Source: Paramacrobiotus metropolitanus
Taxonomy: Eukaryota > Tardigrada > Eutardigrada > Parachela > Macrobiotidae
Assembly (NCBI RefSeq): GCF_019649055.1
Contig: NW_026570300.1
Coordinates: 186,001-250,000, forward strand
DNA length: 64,000 nucleotides
Reading direction: 5' to 3'
Numbering within the stretch: position 1 is the first letter of the stretch; each line of letters starts with the position of its first letter. Under the pieces are notes generated by a model. The model had not been told where the DNA came from and ran no database searches. It saw only the letters and a program-made list of their open reading frames with translations. Shown here one piece after another: positions 20,752 through 30,907 of this stretch. The translations under genes and the position numbers were made by a program.

Positions 20752-21905
20752 ACACCGGCTTTGCTGTCCCAGTACCTCCCAAACCGCCGGATATATCGAT
20801 TAATGGATTTACGATTACCGATACGATTACCGATGTGAATAACGATAACGATACCTGTATGATTTCCCAGCTGAAACCTAATTCATGCGAACCGAAGCGA
20901 ACTCGTGCACTGAAGCATGTCGTCAGTGTCGATGGAGCTGAGATTAACGCATTAATCGACTCAGGGGCGGAAACATCTCTTGTTTCTGATGAATTCTTAC
21001 GTGTGAATCGAATCCCCCGACTCCCATTATCGAAACCGCTGGATATTCGCGGCGTTGGTGGTGCTCGTAGCTTTCCAGTTACCGACTACTGCGCCGTAAT
21101 GATTACGATAAAAGATCGAACAATACCCCATTCTTTATACGTCAAACTGATAAACGATTCAGTACAAGTACTGTTAGGCCAAGATTTCTTGGTCCGATTT
21201 CAGTATATTGTTCGTGAGAGTTCGATATTAAAAATGGAACTGGCGCGAGACTGTAAGCCTCCGCCAGAAACCGTATCGAACTCAAGTTGTCCGAGCAGTG
21301 TACATGTTGCGTCGACTACGATCGATGCTACGATACCGGTTCCAGTTTTCCCCGCGCCCGTGGCACGGAGAAAAACTGCAACCACAATACCTGCAAAGGT
21401 TAAATCGATGCCTGCAAAGGAAAAGATACCCGCAAGGGAAACGATACCCGAAAAGGGGCCGATGCCTGTAAAGGAAACGATACCTGTAAAGGTTAATGCG
21501 ATACCCGAAAGGGCCAATAAATCGATTCAGACGGAAGCACTTGTGCCTCCGTGTAATCGCGATAATGCGAAATTTTTCCCCACGCCCGTGGCACGAAAAA
21601 ATTTCGCCGATAATGCCAACGATAAATTTAAAATTAACGCCTGGGGAAATTTATATGAAGAATATCGAGTATTTATCGATGATATACAGCGATCAGTCCA
21701 GGATAATTATTGGTTTCTCGTTGACTATCAAGAACGACTTGAAGAGGCGCGTAAGAATGAAGATGATCGAGCCATCGTGGCAGCCAAAGAAGAACTTTGG
21801 GCACTCGAAACCGATATCGAACATGAAATCGAATACTGGAATGAATTCCAGGATCAGTTACGACAAAAATTTCTCGACGACAAAATTCAGCCCCCATCGA
21901 TATGA
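20752..21905 (+). CDS. pro: Retropepsin-like aspartic protease ORF, -1 frame to gag
   Basis: The frame is open from inside the gag tail to 21905. It has no ATG before the domain except one within DTCMISQ (about 20859), so production by frameshifting from gag is likely. The protease active site is ALIDSGAETSLVS, with the DSG triad, and VLLGQDFL is the second hallmark. Further along is a Lys/Pro/Thr repeat region in which IPAKV, MPAKEK, IPARET, IPEKG and MPVKET-type pentads recur (about 21380-21530). An acidic helical C-terminal segment follows. The role is maturation of Gag and Pol inside particles. The stop TGA overlaps the pol ATG as ATGA (21902-21905). The C-terminal half has no recognised domain. 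Confidence 0.85.
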
Positions 21906-24900
21906 TTCATAATCGGTTTATTGAAGACGGAAAGATCGCGCTCGAACTGTTACTCGAGGACGTTCCAATTAAGGAACTTCTATCGATAACTCACGATAAA
22001 ATTAAGCCTAAAACGCCAAAACGAATACGATTTGAAGACGAATTACCAGAATTTACTAAAATCGTCACGGTTGTACCGGTAAGCAGCCCTGCGGTGGCTG
22101 CACCGGACATCCAAAGCATCGATACTCCCCTCCCGTCTTCTGGCCCTCCTGTCGTGCATTCATGCATGAAAAAGAGCAAGAAGACTTTAGCGAGCGATTC
22201 CATACCGAAACCCGATAAACCTCTCATGGTGGAAAACGATAAAAATTCGAAGATCGACGATACTGTTAAGATTAATTATCGAGAAAGCGATGATGTTTTT
22301 AAAAGCAGAGGACATAATATCCACGATACGTATCCAGGATATTCGAATAAGAATTTAATCGCTGCGCCAACATCTTTGTCGGCTCTTTTAAAAATCGGCC
22401 AATCGATGAAGGAAACCGCAGCTAAATATGCAGCAGAAGCGGATAAATACGATAAAATGTTGATCGATAAAACTCCGAAAGAAATCGTTGCTGCTTGGAA
22501 TAATACGCCAGTCGATAAAGTTGAAAATTCACAGAAATCGATACCTGTAATTGAATCGAATACCGATAAATGGGAATTCGAGGATGCGTTCGAAGTGAGT
22601 GAGATCACTAATCTTTGCCCGAAACGACAAATGGTGAAAATTTACGCAGTCGATGACTTCACGATCGATCCAGGTGCGACGTGGGTGTCAGTTTCAACGA
22701 GGCGGAATGCTGAGTTGGACACACCATTGCACATTTTCATCGGTAACCCCAGCCTGTACTCTTCCGGCAAAATGGTGCCGGAATATGGGCTTGTGAAACC
22801 GAACGATGGTAAATTCGAAGTATTCGTATCGAATCATTCGATGTCTCGACGGAAAGTCAAGAAAAGCGCCTGGGTTGGCGTGATCGAAACTTACGAAGAG
22901 GACGATGACCCCGTAGTTGCTACAGCAGACGTGAAGCCGCGTACGCTGGAGGAGCACAGCGAGGTTTTAAAATCGATTAATGAGATGCATATAAATCCCG
23001 ATCTAACCGATGCTGAAAAGAAACAGTTTCAAGAGCTGTTTGTCGAATTTGCCGATTTATTTCCTACGTCGAAACGACCGTATGGAAACGTTACGTGTTA
23101 TAAGCATACAATCGATACTGGTGATGCAAAACCGATTAAATCGAGACCTCATCGAACAAGTTGGAAAGGCCGTGCTTTCATCCAAGAGCACGTCAAAGAA
23201 ATGCTTGAGCAAGGCGTGATACGTCCATCGATTTCCGACTGGTGTTTCCCCGTGGTTCTCGCGGTGAAAAAGAACCCAGACGGGACGATCGGTACTCGAT
23301 TTTGTATTAATTATATCGCTTTAAATAATGTTACGAAAAAGAACAGCTATCCACTCCCAAATACCGATGTCTTACTCGATGCGGTAACCGGCAATAAATA
23401 CTTCTGTGGTTTCGATTGCTCTGCGGGATTCTGGCAAATCCCGATGGATGAGGAGTCGATTGCAAAAACAGCGTTTATAACGCAAGACGGCCTCTACGAA
23501 TTCCTTCGTATGCCGTTTGGTGTTTGTAACGGGCCTGCAACGTTTCAGGCAATGATCGATAAAATTCTCGGTCCGTTACGCGACGAAGGAATTTTCGGTT
23601 ACCTCGACGATTTAATTTGCGCCGCTAAAACGATAGCTGAATTACTAATAAAAATACGACGATTATTCGAACGATTGCGTGCAGCCGGTTTAACGCTTAA
23701 ACCTTCGAAGTGTCACATCGCTAAGACCGAATTACATTTTCTCGGTCATGTAATATCGGAAAGTGGTATTCGTACCGATGAGGATAAAATTTCAGCGATT
23801 CGAGATTTTCCCAAGCCGACTACCGAAACTAAACTAAGATCGTTTCTTGGCTTAGCGAATTACTATCGAAAATTTGTGAAAGATTACGCGAAAATTACTC
23901 GAAATTTGTACGTTTTATTTAAAAACAAAAAGGATGTCGTTAAGGATTGGACCTCGGTCCACGATGCGGAATTTGAATCGTTGAAGCAGGCGCTGACGAA
24001 TGCGCCCTGCTTGGTAAAATTCGATCCCTTAAAGCCGACAGTTATCGAGTGTGATGCTGGTACGATTGGTGTTGGTGCAGTCCTTCATCAGGACGACCAC
24101 CCGATCGCTTACGCAAGTCGATTATTAACGCCAGCAGAGCAAAAGTGTCCGATTATTCAGCTCGAATGCTTGGCGGTCGTTTTTGCAGTTACGAAATTTC
24201 GACATTATATCGATCACATGCCGTTTACAGTAAGAACTGACCATCAGGCATTAACGAACTTAATACGATCGGCATCGAATAAACAAGGAACGAATGGTCG
24301 ATTAACACGATGGGCACTCTTATTGGGTAGCCACGATATGACGATAAAATATCGACCGGGAAAATAGTGCGACAACGCTGATGCGTTGAGTCGCAATCCA
24401 GTCGGTCCTCCAGAGGAAGTCGATGAATGGGATGAATTAAAAGACGATAAATTTAGTAGTCGAACGGTACGAGTAATGTCGTTGAGCGATCCCGCCGACG
24501 AGATGCGACCGGAAGAGTCCTCGTATACGTTCCTTCGAAATGAACAATTACGCGATCCCAGTCTCGAGAAAATAATTCATGATATCGAAAGTCGTGCTGA
24601 AAGTATGCTTGTAAAAAAGCAACATTCAGAGTTCGAAATGTACCAGGGTGTACTCTATCGATTATCCACAGCCAATGATCGAATTAACCGACGATTTGTG
24701 GTGCCGAAACATTGGCGACTCGATATTCTGAAAGGGATGCACGATAGTCCAGCCAGTGGACATCTCGGCTTAAAGAAAACTTACGATGCGATTGCCTTAC
24801 GATATTACTGGCATAATATGACAACCGATATTGACGATTATGTGAGGAAGTGTCGCGGTTGCCACGCCCGGAAGGCGCCCCGTCGCGCCCCGCCTGGCAA

Positions 24901-26173
24901 ACTGCGAGACGTTAAAGTCGGTGAGCCGTTCTTTCGTGTCCAGTTGGACATCAAAGGACCGCTTCCAAAAACCGAACGTGGTAATGACCACATTGCAGTC
25001 GTTGTCGATGAGTTGACGAAATTCGTTATCGCTAAACCGATAAAAACGCAGTCTGCACGGGAAGTTGCGAACTTCCTGCTATACGATGTAATCCTGCCGT
25101 ATGGCGCGCCTCATGAAATTAATACCGATCAGGGTACTAATTTTATGGGTCGATTAATGCAATCGTTACTTCGTGAATTAAAAATATCGCATCATTTCGG
25201 ATCTGCATATCATCCGATCGGGCGCGGCCTGGTCGAAAGGCAAATGCAGACGATTGCCGATTCGTTATCGATTTATGTTAAAGATAAAAATAAGACCGAT
25301 TGGGATTTAGTCCTACCGTTTATCGTATCAGCAAGAAATCGTGTTGTACAGGCGACGACGCGATTTTCTCCGTTTTATATGCTGTATGGCCGGGAACAGG
25401 TGATCCCCGCGGACACCGTAACGAAAACGAATGTTCCTGTCGAGCACGGTACGATTAAGGAGTACATGGATGCTCTTCGATCGAACTTAAATGAAGCGCA
25501 TGAATTAGCGAAAATTTATATTCAGCAAGAGCACGATAAAACCGCGAATCGATTCGATAAAAAGCGGACGCAAAGTGAATTTATTATCGGTGATGCCGTT
25601 TGGCTGAGTATTCCGAAGAAGAAAGGTGAATCGAAAAGCTTACGTGATCGTTACGACGGTCCGTACGAAATTGTCGATTTCCCATACGATGGTGCAGCGA
25701 TAATTCAGAAACAGGGCGGTAAAGAAAAGATTAAAGTGACAGTTTCCCGATTAAAGCCGTATGTTTCCGATGACGATTTACTCGTAAATGCTAATAACGA
25801 TGAAGTAGCTGACGTCGATGACGCAGCAGAAACTGAAATGATAATCGATGAACCTGCTGCGAATGAAACCGATAAGTCCTCTCATAACACCCTTCATGGT
25901 GGAGAGAATAAGGAAAACGATAATAACGAGGATAAAGTGCCGAAAATAAAATCGAGTGGTAAATTAAAAATTAAATTGCGAAATCCGATGTTTAAATCGA
26001 AGGCCGATGACCCCGCCCTGCCTGTGCACGCTGCGCAGACAGATGGCATGGCTGATAAAATCGATGAAGATAAAGCTGTCGATAACGCCCCGGATGAGCC
26101 GATCGAGCCAGAAGATCAAGCGTTTCTTCAGAAGCTCCAAAAGGAGAAGAAGAAGAAACCACGATTTAATTAA
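21902..26173 (+). CDS. pol: Pol: reverse transcriptase, RNase H and integrase, with an in-frame TAG
   Basis: ATG 21902 overlaps the protease stop. The first 390 or so residues are unassigned. RT follows, with KSRPHRTSWKG, RFCINYIALNN, MPFGVCNGPATFQ and catalytic YLDD (residues 567-570). RNase H has ECDAG, QLECLAVVFA and RTDHQAL, giving the expected acidic residues. The RNase H end YRPGK is followed by TAG (24365-24367), and the same frame continues with the usual NADALSR-type motif. Integrase then shows an H-H-C-C finger (HDSPASGHLG to CRGCHARK), then D in VQLDIKGP, D in INTDQGTNF, E in GLVERQMQT, and a GPY motif (RYDGPYEIVDF). The last part is an acidic/Lys-rich tail ending at 26173. The stop sits at a variable position of the motif, so it may be read through or be a recent mutation. 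Confidence 0.9.
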
Positions 26174-26213
26174 ATCGATGTAGCGATGTAGATACTGTGA
26201 CTAGAGTGTGTGC

Positions 26214-27617
26214 ATGCATTACCGTACAGTATTGTGTGCGCTTATTTTAGTCATGGATCGCCGAAATGTGAACCCATTCAGGCGGAGTATCGGACAATTT
26301 CCATTGATACAAGCACTGTTTCCAGTCGTCTCATTCGATCAGGCTCAGCGGAGGAATTTTGAGGAAGGCCTGCGGGCACAAATCGAGTCAGAACGAAGTA
26401 GTGATCGATCGGTTGGGACGCAAACTGCAGGAATGCAGTCGGCCGAACAACAGACGGACCTCTCGAGAATTTACATACATCGAAGAAGTAAGAAAGTTGG
26501 AACGATGAAACCGATTGACTCAGGCAACGACGTGCAGCAATTTGAGTCAGGTGCGATTTCCGCAGTCGATAATTCAGTACAGCTACCGCCGGTGGCTCCC
26601 GTCGAAAGTCGACCAGAAATGCCCGAAGGCGGTATCGAACAGACAGATGAACCATCCTCAGAAGGCAGCGGAACTTTCAGATTGACGATTGTCGATGAAC
26701 CAAAATCGAATGATACAGATTATGGCGTGTTGGCAGAGAAAGGTTTAATATCGCCATCGATGCTCGAACTAGTACAGGCAGCGAAGCGAAGCGAAGCGAG
26801 TGTGTCGAGTAAATCGCCGAGTCAAACGCGTAAACCGCAGACAGCTCGACGATCACGTGGTCGCGGCAGACTGAATTTTGCAGACCCGCGTCGATCGCCA
26901 GCTAAAATCGTGCCAGTCCCTCGTATGAAGCGAATCAGATCGAGCACTGCGGAATCAATTGAGATTATCCCGGAAGTTCAGATTCAGGATGTGATTCCGT
27001 CGCCGAGTGCGTCAGTCTTGACGCCTCCTAAACCGATAGCACCAAAAGTATCGATGATTCCGGTACCGAATATGCGCTTTGTCCCGCTGCCAGAAACACC
27101 TGTTGTTCCTGAAATGGTGCAGCCGACAAGCAGCAGTCGATCACAAGCAGTTGGTATACGATTAGTGGAAGAAAACTTACCGTTACCCGATCAGATTTGT
27201 CAGTTTTTGCGTGACGATAAAACGATGACGCGATTCTCAGCGGAAATGATACATGCCGAATTTGTTAGGCGTCGATTGGTCACCGATATTAAAGTAACGC
27301 AGCGGATTATGGATACGCTGTCTGAGAACTCGAAAGTGCTGGTAGGGTTCGAAGATGGCGTTGCAAAGTATATGGTGCCAAGTCGACCGAGCGATCACAC
27401 TAAGCACACTTGGCAGACTAATATCGTAGCGATGATTCGACATCTGAATAAGCCAGGTGGTGCGACAGTGAAGGAAATACATCGAAACTTAAAAGCGGTA
27501 GATCCTAATTTACCGACGAGCGCGGAAACGACGATCTCAGAAACTGTTCGATTAATGGCCAGCCAGAAAGCGCTGGTCATGACCCTCGATGCGATGCACA
27601 GTGTGTGTTACCAGTAA
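26214..27617 (+). CDS. Retrotransposon accessory ORF 4, unknown, possible winged-helix pair
   Basis: Located directly after pol in another frame. ATG 26214 is the first in frame; ATG 26253 (MDRRNVNPF) is an alternative with better charge at the N-terminus. It encodes about 468 residues. The first two thirds are low-complexity, Ser/Pro/Glu-rich, with a basic patch RRSRGRGRLNF. The C-terminal 140 or so residues look folded and may be two related helical units with beta-like edges: one from LPDQICQFLRDDKTMTR to KYMV, and one from NIVAMIRHLNKPGGATVKE to the end. The spacing helix - helix - helix - hydrophobic strand resembles winged helix-turn-helix domains, which is inference. There is no signal peptide or membrane segment, so it is not an envelope. 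No relative is recognised. Confidence 0.75.
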   Translation: MHYRTVLCALILVMDRRNVNPFRRSIGQFPLIQALFPVVSFDQAQRRNFEEGLRAQIESERSSDRSVGTQTAGMQSAEQQTDLSRIYIHRRSKKVGTMKPIDSGNDVQQFESGAISAVDNSVQLPPVAPVESRPEMPEGGIEQTDEPSSEGSGTFRLTIVDEPKSNDTDYGVLAEKGLISPSMLELVQAAKRSEASVSSKSPSQTRKPQTARRSRGRGRLNFADPRRSPAKIVPVPRMKRIRSSTAESIEIIPEVQIQDVIPSPSASVLTPPKPIAPKVSMIPVPNMRFVPLPETPVVPEMVQPTSSSRSQAVGIRLVEENLPLPDQICQFLRDDKTMTRFSAEMIHAEFVRRRLVTDIKVTQRIMDTLSENSKVLVGFEDGVAKYMVPSRPSDHTKHTWQTNIVAMIRHLNKPGGATVKEIHRNLKAVDPNLPTSAETTISETVRLMASQKALVMTLDAMHSVCYQ

Positions 27618-27966
27618 GTGCCGCCGTCGCCGGCACAACAATCGCCGGCGCAGCTGCGCAAATAATGCGTTGAAAATTAATCGATTTGTTTTTTTTTTGT
27701 GATGTGATTTCCGAATTGATTTGAGTATCGATTTTGTAATTGCATCGATTTGTTTAATTAAATTTTATGGCACAAAATCGAAAAATATTAATATTAGTGA
27801 ATTTGTTTTAATTATCGATCTGAGCTACAATGTCGATTGTGGTTCACGGTGGAGATTAATCTGCATAATTATCGATCCGATTGTCATATCGATTTCCGAT
27901 TCCTCCAATAAGGAAACAATCGATTAATAACATGTGTTTACATTTATAATATTAATTACAGTAACA
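27618..27966 (+). other. AT-rich spacer with a candidate 3' splice site before ORF 5
   Basis: About 350 nt between ORF 4 and ORF 5 are T-rich and contain TTTATAATATTAATTACAG immediately before TAACAATGG, the start region of ORF 5. That fits a metazoan splice acceptor, so ORF 5 could be made from a spliced subgenomic RNA, as envelope genes are in gypsy-type elements. An inverted GCCGGCG-type hairpin lies at about 27622-27650. Confidence 0.4.
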
Positions 27967-28926
27967 ATGGCTCGACGTCAACCGACGGAAGAAGAGCAGT
28001 GGGAAGGACATTCTCGGATTTGCCCAGACTGCAGAACAAACTGGCCACGACGCCGATGTTATCGACACATTACGGAGAATATTCCAGAGTTGCTGGATCG
28101 ATTCCAAGTGTGGCGAAACGAGGTGGTGTTTGAAGGGAATCTCAGTTGCTACATCCACCTGCTGAATCGACAAAATTGGAATCATCATTACCTGATGACC
28201 AGCCACAGAGCGATCGTGCGGGCAGCACAGGAGAATATCGAACAACGTAACGGAAATTGGATAAACGCGCCCGCACCGCCAGAGGTTTTGATGCCACCGC
28301 GGAATCGAGAGGAGCAGCGCGAGCGGGACCAGGCAGACCTTGCGGATCGAGAATTGGGCGAACGACGAGAACAAGAACGAGTTGAACGAGAAAGACTCCA
28401 GCGATCGAATGAACCCCCAAGTGCGTCAAGTGGAAATTCACGTGAGCGCACACCGAATATGCGATATATGATTACGGGAGTCGATGAATACGGACGGGCC
28501 CATGAATGTGGAGAAGTGCACACCCGAGCGATGAGTCTCAATGATGTCCTGGATGCGGTTAAAGATCGAGACGAACAAACACGACAACATCAACGTGAAC
28601 ACCGGAAACCGATTCTACCGCCGACACAAAAAGAACTTCAGCGCCCATTTCAACGAGTTCGAGTGATTAATAATGTGGGACCGCGTCCGATGAGACCGCT
28701 GCAAGAAGAGTACGACGATCCATTTTTCAACGATCCGATGAAAGATCCCGAAGTTCAACGTCTGATAAATACGCCACAGTTTCCGCGCCGTACTTACCAT
28801 GATCGAGATAAACCTGTGGTGGATAGAAACCGTCCGAGTGGAAGCCGTGGTCCGGAAGGAAATCGACGCCCCGTCGCCTTTGGAAATATCCGAAAAGATC
28901 GCGGAACCGATTTTGAAACGCTGTAA
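27967..28926 (+). CDS. Retrotransposon accessory ORF 5, unknown, Cys/His N-terminus
   Basis: The frame opens upstream, but ATG 27967 (MARRQPTEEE) has an A at -3 and G at +4 and follows a candidate splice acceptor, so it is the likely start; length is 319 residues. The N-terminal 50 or so residues include CPDCRTNWPRRRCYRH, a possible zinc-binding C-x2-C...C-x2-H arrangement. The middle is a highly charged Arg/Glu segment (REEQRERDQ, RREQERVERER) likely to be a long helix. The C-terminal part is Pro/Arg-rich. It ends at TAA 28924-28926, but the same frame stays open straight into ORF 6. No homologue is recognised and no membrane segment is present. Confidence 0.7.
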   Translation: MARRQPTEEEQWEGHSRICPDCRTNWPRRRCYRHITENIPELLDRFQVWRNEVVFEGNLSCYIHLLNRQNWNHHYLMTSHRAIVRAAQENIEQRNGNWINAPAPPEVLMPPRNREEQRERDQADLADRELGERREQERVERERLQRSNEPPSASSGNSRERTPNMRYMITGVDEYGRAHECGEVHTRAMSLNDVLDAVKDRDEQTRQHQREHRKPILPPTQKELQRPFQRVRVINNVGPRPMRPLQEEYDDPFFNDPMKDPEVQRLINTPQFPRRTYHDRDKPVVDRNRPSGSRGPEGNRRPVAFGNIRKDRGTDFETL

Positions 28927-29004
28927 CCGAAACTGTCCGGACAAGCATCAGATTCGGGCATATATTTTGACTTCAACGATTATCAGACGCCGACGAACTT
29001 GATT

Positions 29005-30498
29005 ATGGATATGTTGGATGTTCCTGAACATTCTTACGCAAGCGTCCACGAATCCATTGAGCGAATGGTAATGGATGCCCATCGATTCCTGCGGGAAGTT
29101 GAGTTCGAAGCGGCATATGCGAATTTACAGAATACCAGCCAGCTGCGCCCACGAGAAGGAGACGCAACGCGACGATATTCAGCTCGACGTGCGAACGGAT
29201 TGCGAAGTGCCTTACGATTAATTGGGATCACTGAACCGATTCAACATCCAAATTACGAGGAATTGTTCCAGTTCGCGATGCGACCGATGCCCGACGCCGA
29301 AGCCTTCGCTGCACAGTTCCTTCACGAAAATGCTAACCCGGCGATGTACCTGTACGCGTGCCGTGTAATTGTTGGATTGGTGCGCGCAATGGATAAGTTC
29401 AAACTCAGAAATCCCGATCTTTGGCCAACTCCAGAACGTGGAAACGATCATTCGACGACTTACCGGGCAAAACCGAAGATATGGTTACGACGTACGTTGG
29501 CAGCGATCCTTGGCCATTACGACAGTCACAACAAGCTGCATCATTACGACCCAGAAGTGCCGGAATTGTCTTACCTGGCAGACCGAATCGGACGTCCTCA
29601 ACGAATGATTGATGTAGCAACTTCCCTGCGGCGACTAATTGAAGGAACTCTTCCTGATCCCGATGTTACACGATACGACTTGGAATGTACGGATTGTATC
29701 GAGGATCACCTAAAAATGATCGAGGAAAGGGAGAAAGGGAAGCCCTGGAACAGAAAGCGATCATCAACAACAGCAGAAACATTGGATCGCGAGCTAGAGG
29801 ATTTGTCCGAAGGCAGTAAAAGAACACGACGTGAGGAAGGAACCGATAAACGTGGAAATCGTCTCCACCAATCAGGTGGTTATGGAGATGTCCCGCATCG
29901 TCTCCACCATCCCGGTGGTTGTGGAAATGACCCGAATCGTCTCCGTCAATCAGGCGGTTGTGGAAATGTTCCGAATCGTGATCGTCATTCAGACGGTCTG
30001 GATAACCCAAATCGTAGTCGCAAATCCCGCGGCTTGGATTCCCCATATCGAAGTCGTCATACTGGCGGCATGGATTCCCCAAATCGCGATCACCGAAAGG
30101 CTGGTCAGGGATCTCGACGAACGAAAACGCCAGTCAGTGAAGAGTCAGATTCCGGGGAGGATAAACCGAAAGGGCGAGGAAATATGCGGCGCGATGTTTA
30201 CGTCCCGAATTTCCAGAAACTTACCGAAATGGAAACCGATTCGAACGATAAAGAGAAGGGACAGAAGGAAAAGCCGCACGGTAACGATGAGAAAATGGAC
30301 ACATCGGCGCCCGCTAATGCGCCCGACCAGAGCAGTGTCGGAAATGTGAACAACTTACCTGTGTGTCCATCGCTTGAAGACATGGAACAGTTGAATTTGG
30401 CAGCGGTTGGGTTGGGGATGAGAACCGATGACGAGAAACCGGATAAAAAGAAGCCGGACGATGAAACGCAGAAGGCGGAAGACGATGAGAAGAAGTGA
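29005..30498 (+). CDS. Retrotransposon accessory ORF 6, unknown, helical domain plus Gly/Arg repeats
   Basis: The first ATG after the ORF 5 stop is 29005 (MDMLDVPEHSY), giving about 497 residues. The 25 codons between the ORF 5 TAA and this start are also open in the same frame. The first 270 or so residues look like a helical globular domain of unknown family, with a lone CTDC pair near its end (ECTDCIEDH). Next come about six tandem units of roughly 14-16 residues built on GG-x-G-N-x-P-N-R-x-R, then Lys/Glu-rich sequence. Basic repeat plus acidic tail suggests nucleic-acid or chaperone-type interactions, which is inference only. No envelope features are seen. Confidence 0.7.
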   Translation: MDMLDVPEHSYASVHESIERMVMDAHRFLREVEFEAAYANLQNTSQLRPREGDATRRYSARRANGLRSALRLIGITEPIQHPNYEELFQFAMRPMPDAEAFAAQFLHENANPAMYLYACRVIVGLVRAMDKFKLRNPDLWPTPERGNDHSTTYRAKPKIWLRRTLAAILGHYDSHNKLHHYDPEVPELSYLADRIGRPQRMIDVATSLRRLIEGTLPDPDVTRYDLECTDCIEDHLKMIEEREKGKPWNRKRSSTTAETLDRELEDLSEGSKRTRREEGTDKRGNRLHQSGGYGDVPHRLHHPGGCGNDPNRLRQSGGCGNVPNRDRHSDGLDNPNRSRKSRGLDSPYRSRHTGGMDSPNRDHRKAGQGSRRTKTPVSEESDSGEDKPKGRGNMRRDVYVPNFQKLTEMETDSNDKEKGQKEKPHGNDEKMDTSAPANAPDQSSVGNVNNLPVCPSLEDMEQLNLAAVGLGMRTDDEKPDKKKPDDETQKAEDDEKK

Positions 30499-30907
30499 TG
30501 TGATGAATACGATGTGCACTGATGAAACGGTCAACCACGACAGTTTAACGATAATCGCCCCGTGAAACTGTAAGTCTCCTCCCGGAATCCATTTTACGCC
30601 CAGTGGAATAAAGTTTTCATTATTGTTCTGATTTATTAGGCATTTAAGAATGCATTTGATAACGATTGAATTGTGTTAACGATTTTGACGATCGTCTTAC
30701 ATTGTGATTTTTGTTAACGATTTTCTAATCGTGTGATAAAATGCGCCTTTGACTTTTGTTTCTCATTAACGATGATCTCTAGGATCGGAATTGTGTTTTT
30801 ACGATTTGCTTATTCATGTTAAAATCGCCATTAAGCAGCGAGTCATCCCCCGATTCCGATGTGGATCCGATAGACGTCGGAGGACCTCCGTGTCCCTACC
30901 CGTGGCA
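30499..30907 (+). other. 3' untranslated region of the retrotransposon, no clear polypurine tract
   Basis: After ORF 6, about 400 nt of T-rich sequence with repeated TTAACGATTTT words run to the 3' LTR. The bases directly before the LTR are CCTACCCGTGGCA, not a purine run. The nearest purine cluster is CGGAGGA about 23 bp upstream. The polypurine primer is therefore absent, displaced or atypical. Confidence 0.6.

Noticed and set aside
18110-20782. Numerous minus-strand and shifted ORFs within the retrotransposon
   Set aside because: They are shadows of the long gag, pro and pol frames caused by low stop-codon density.
26214-30498. Idea that the accessory ORFs are an envelope gene
   Set aside because: No signal peptide, no transmembrane anchor and no cleavage-site arrangement in any of the three frames.
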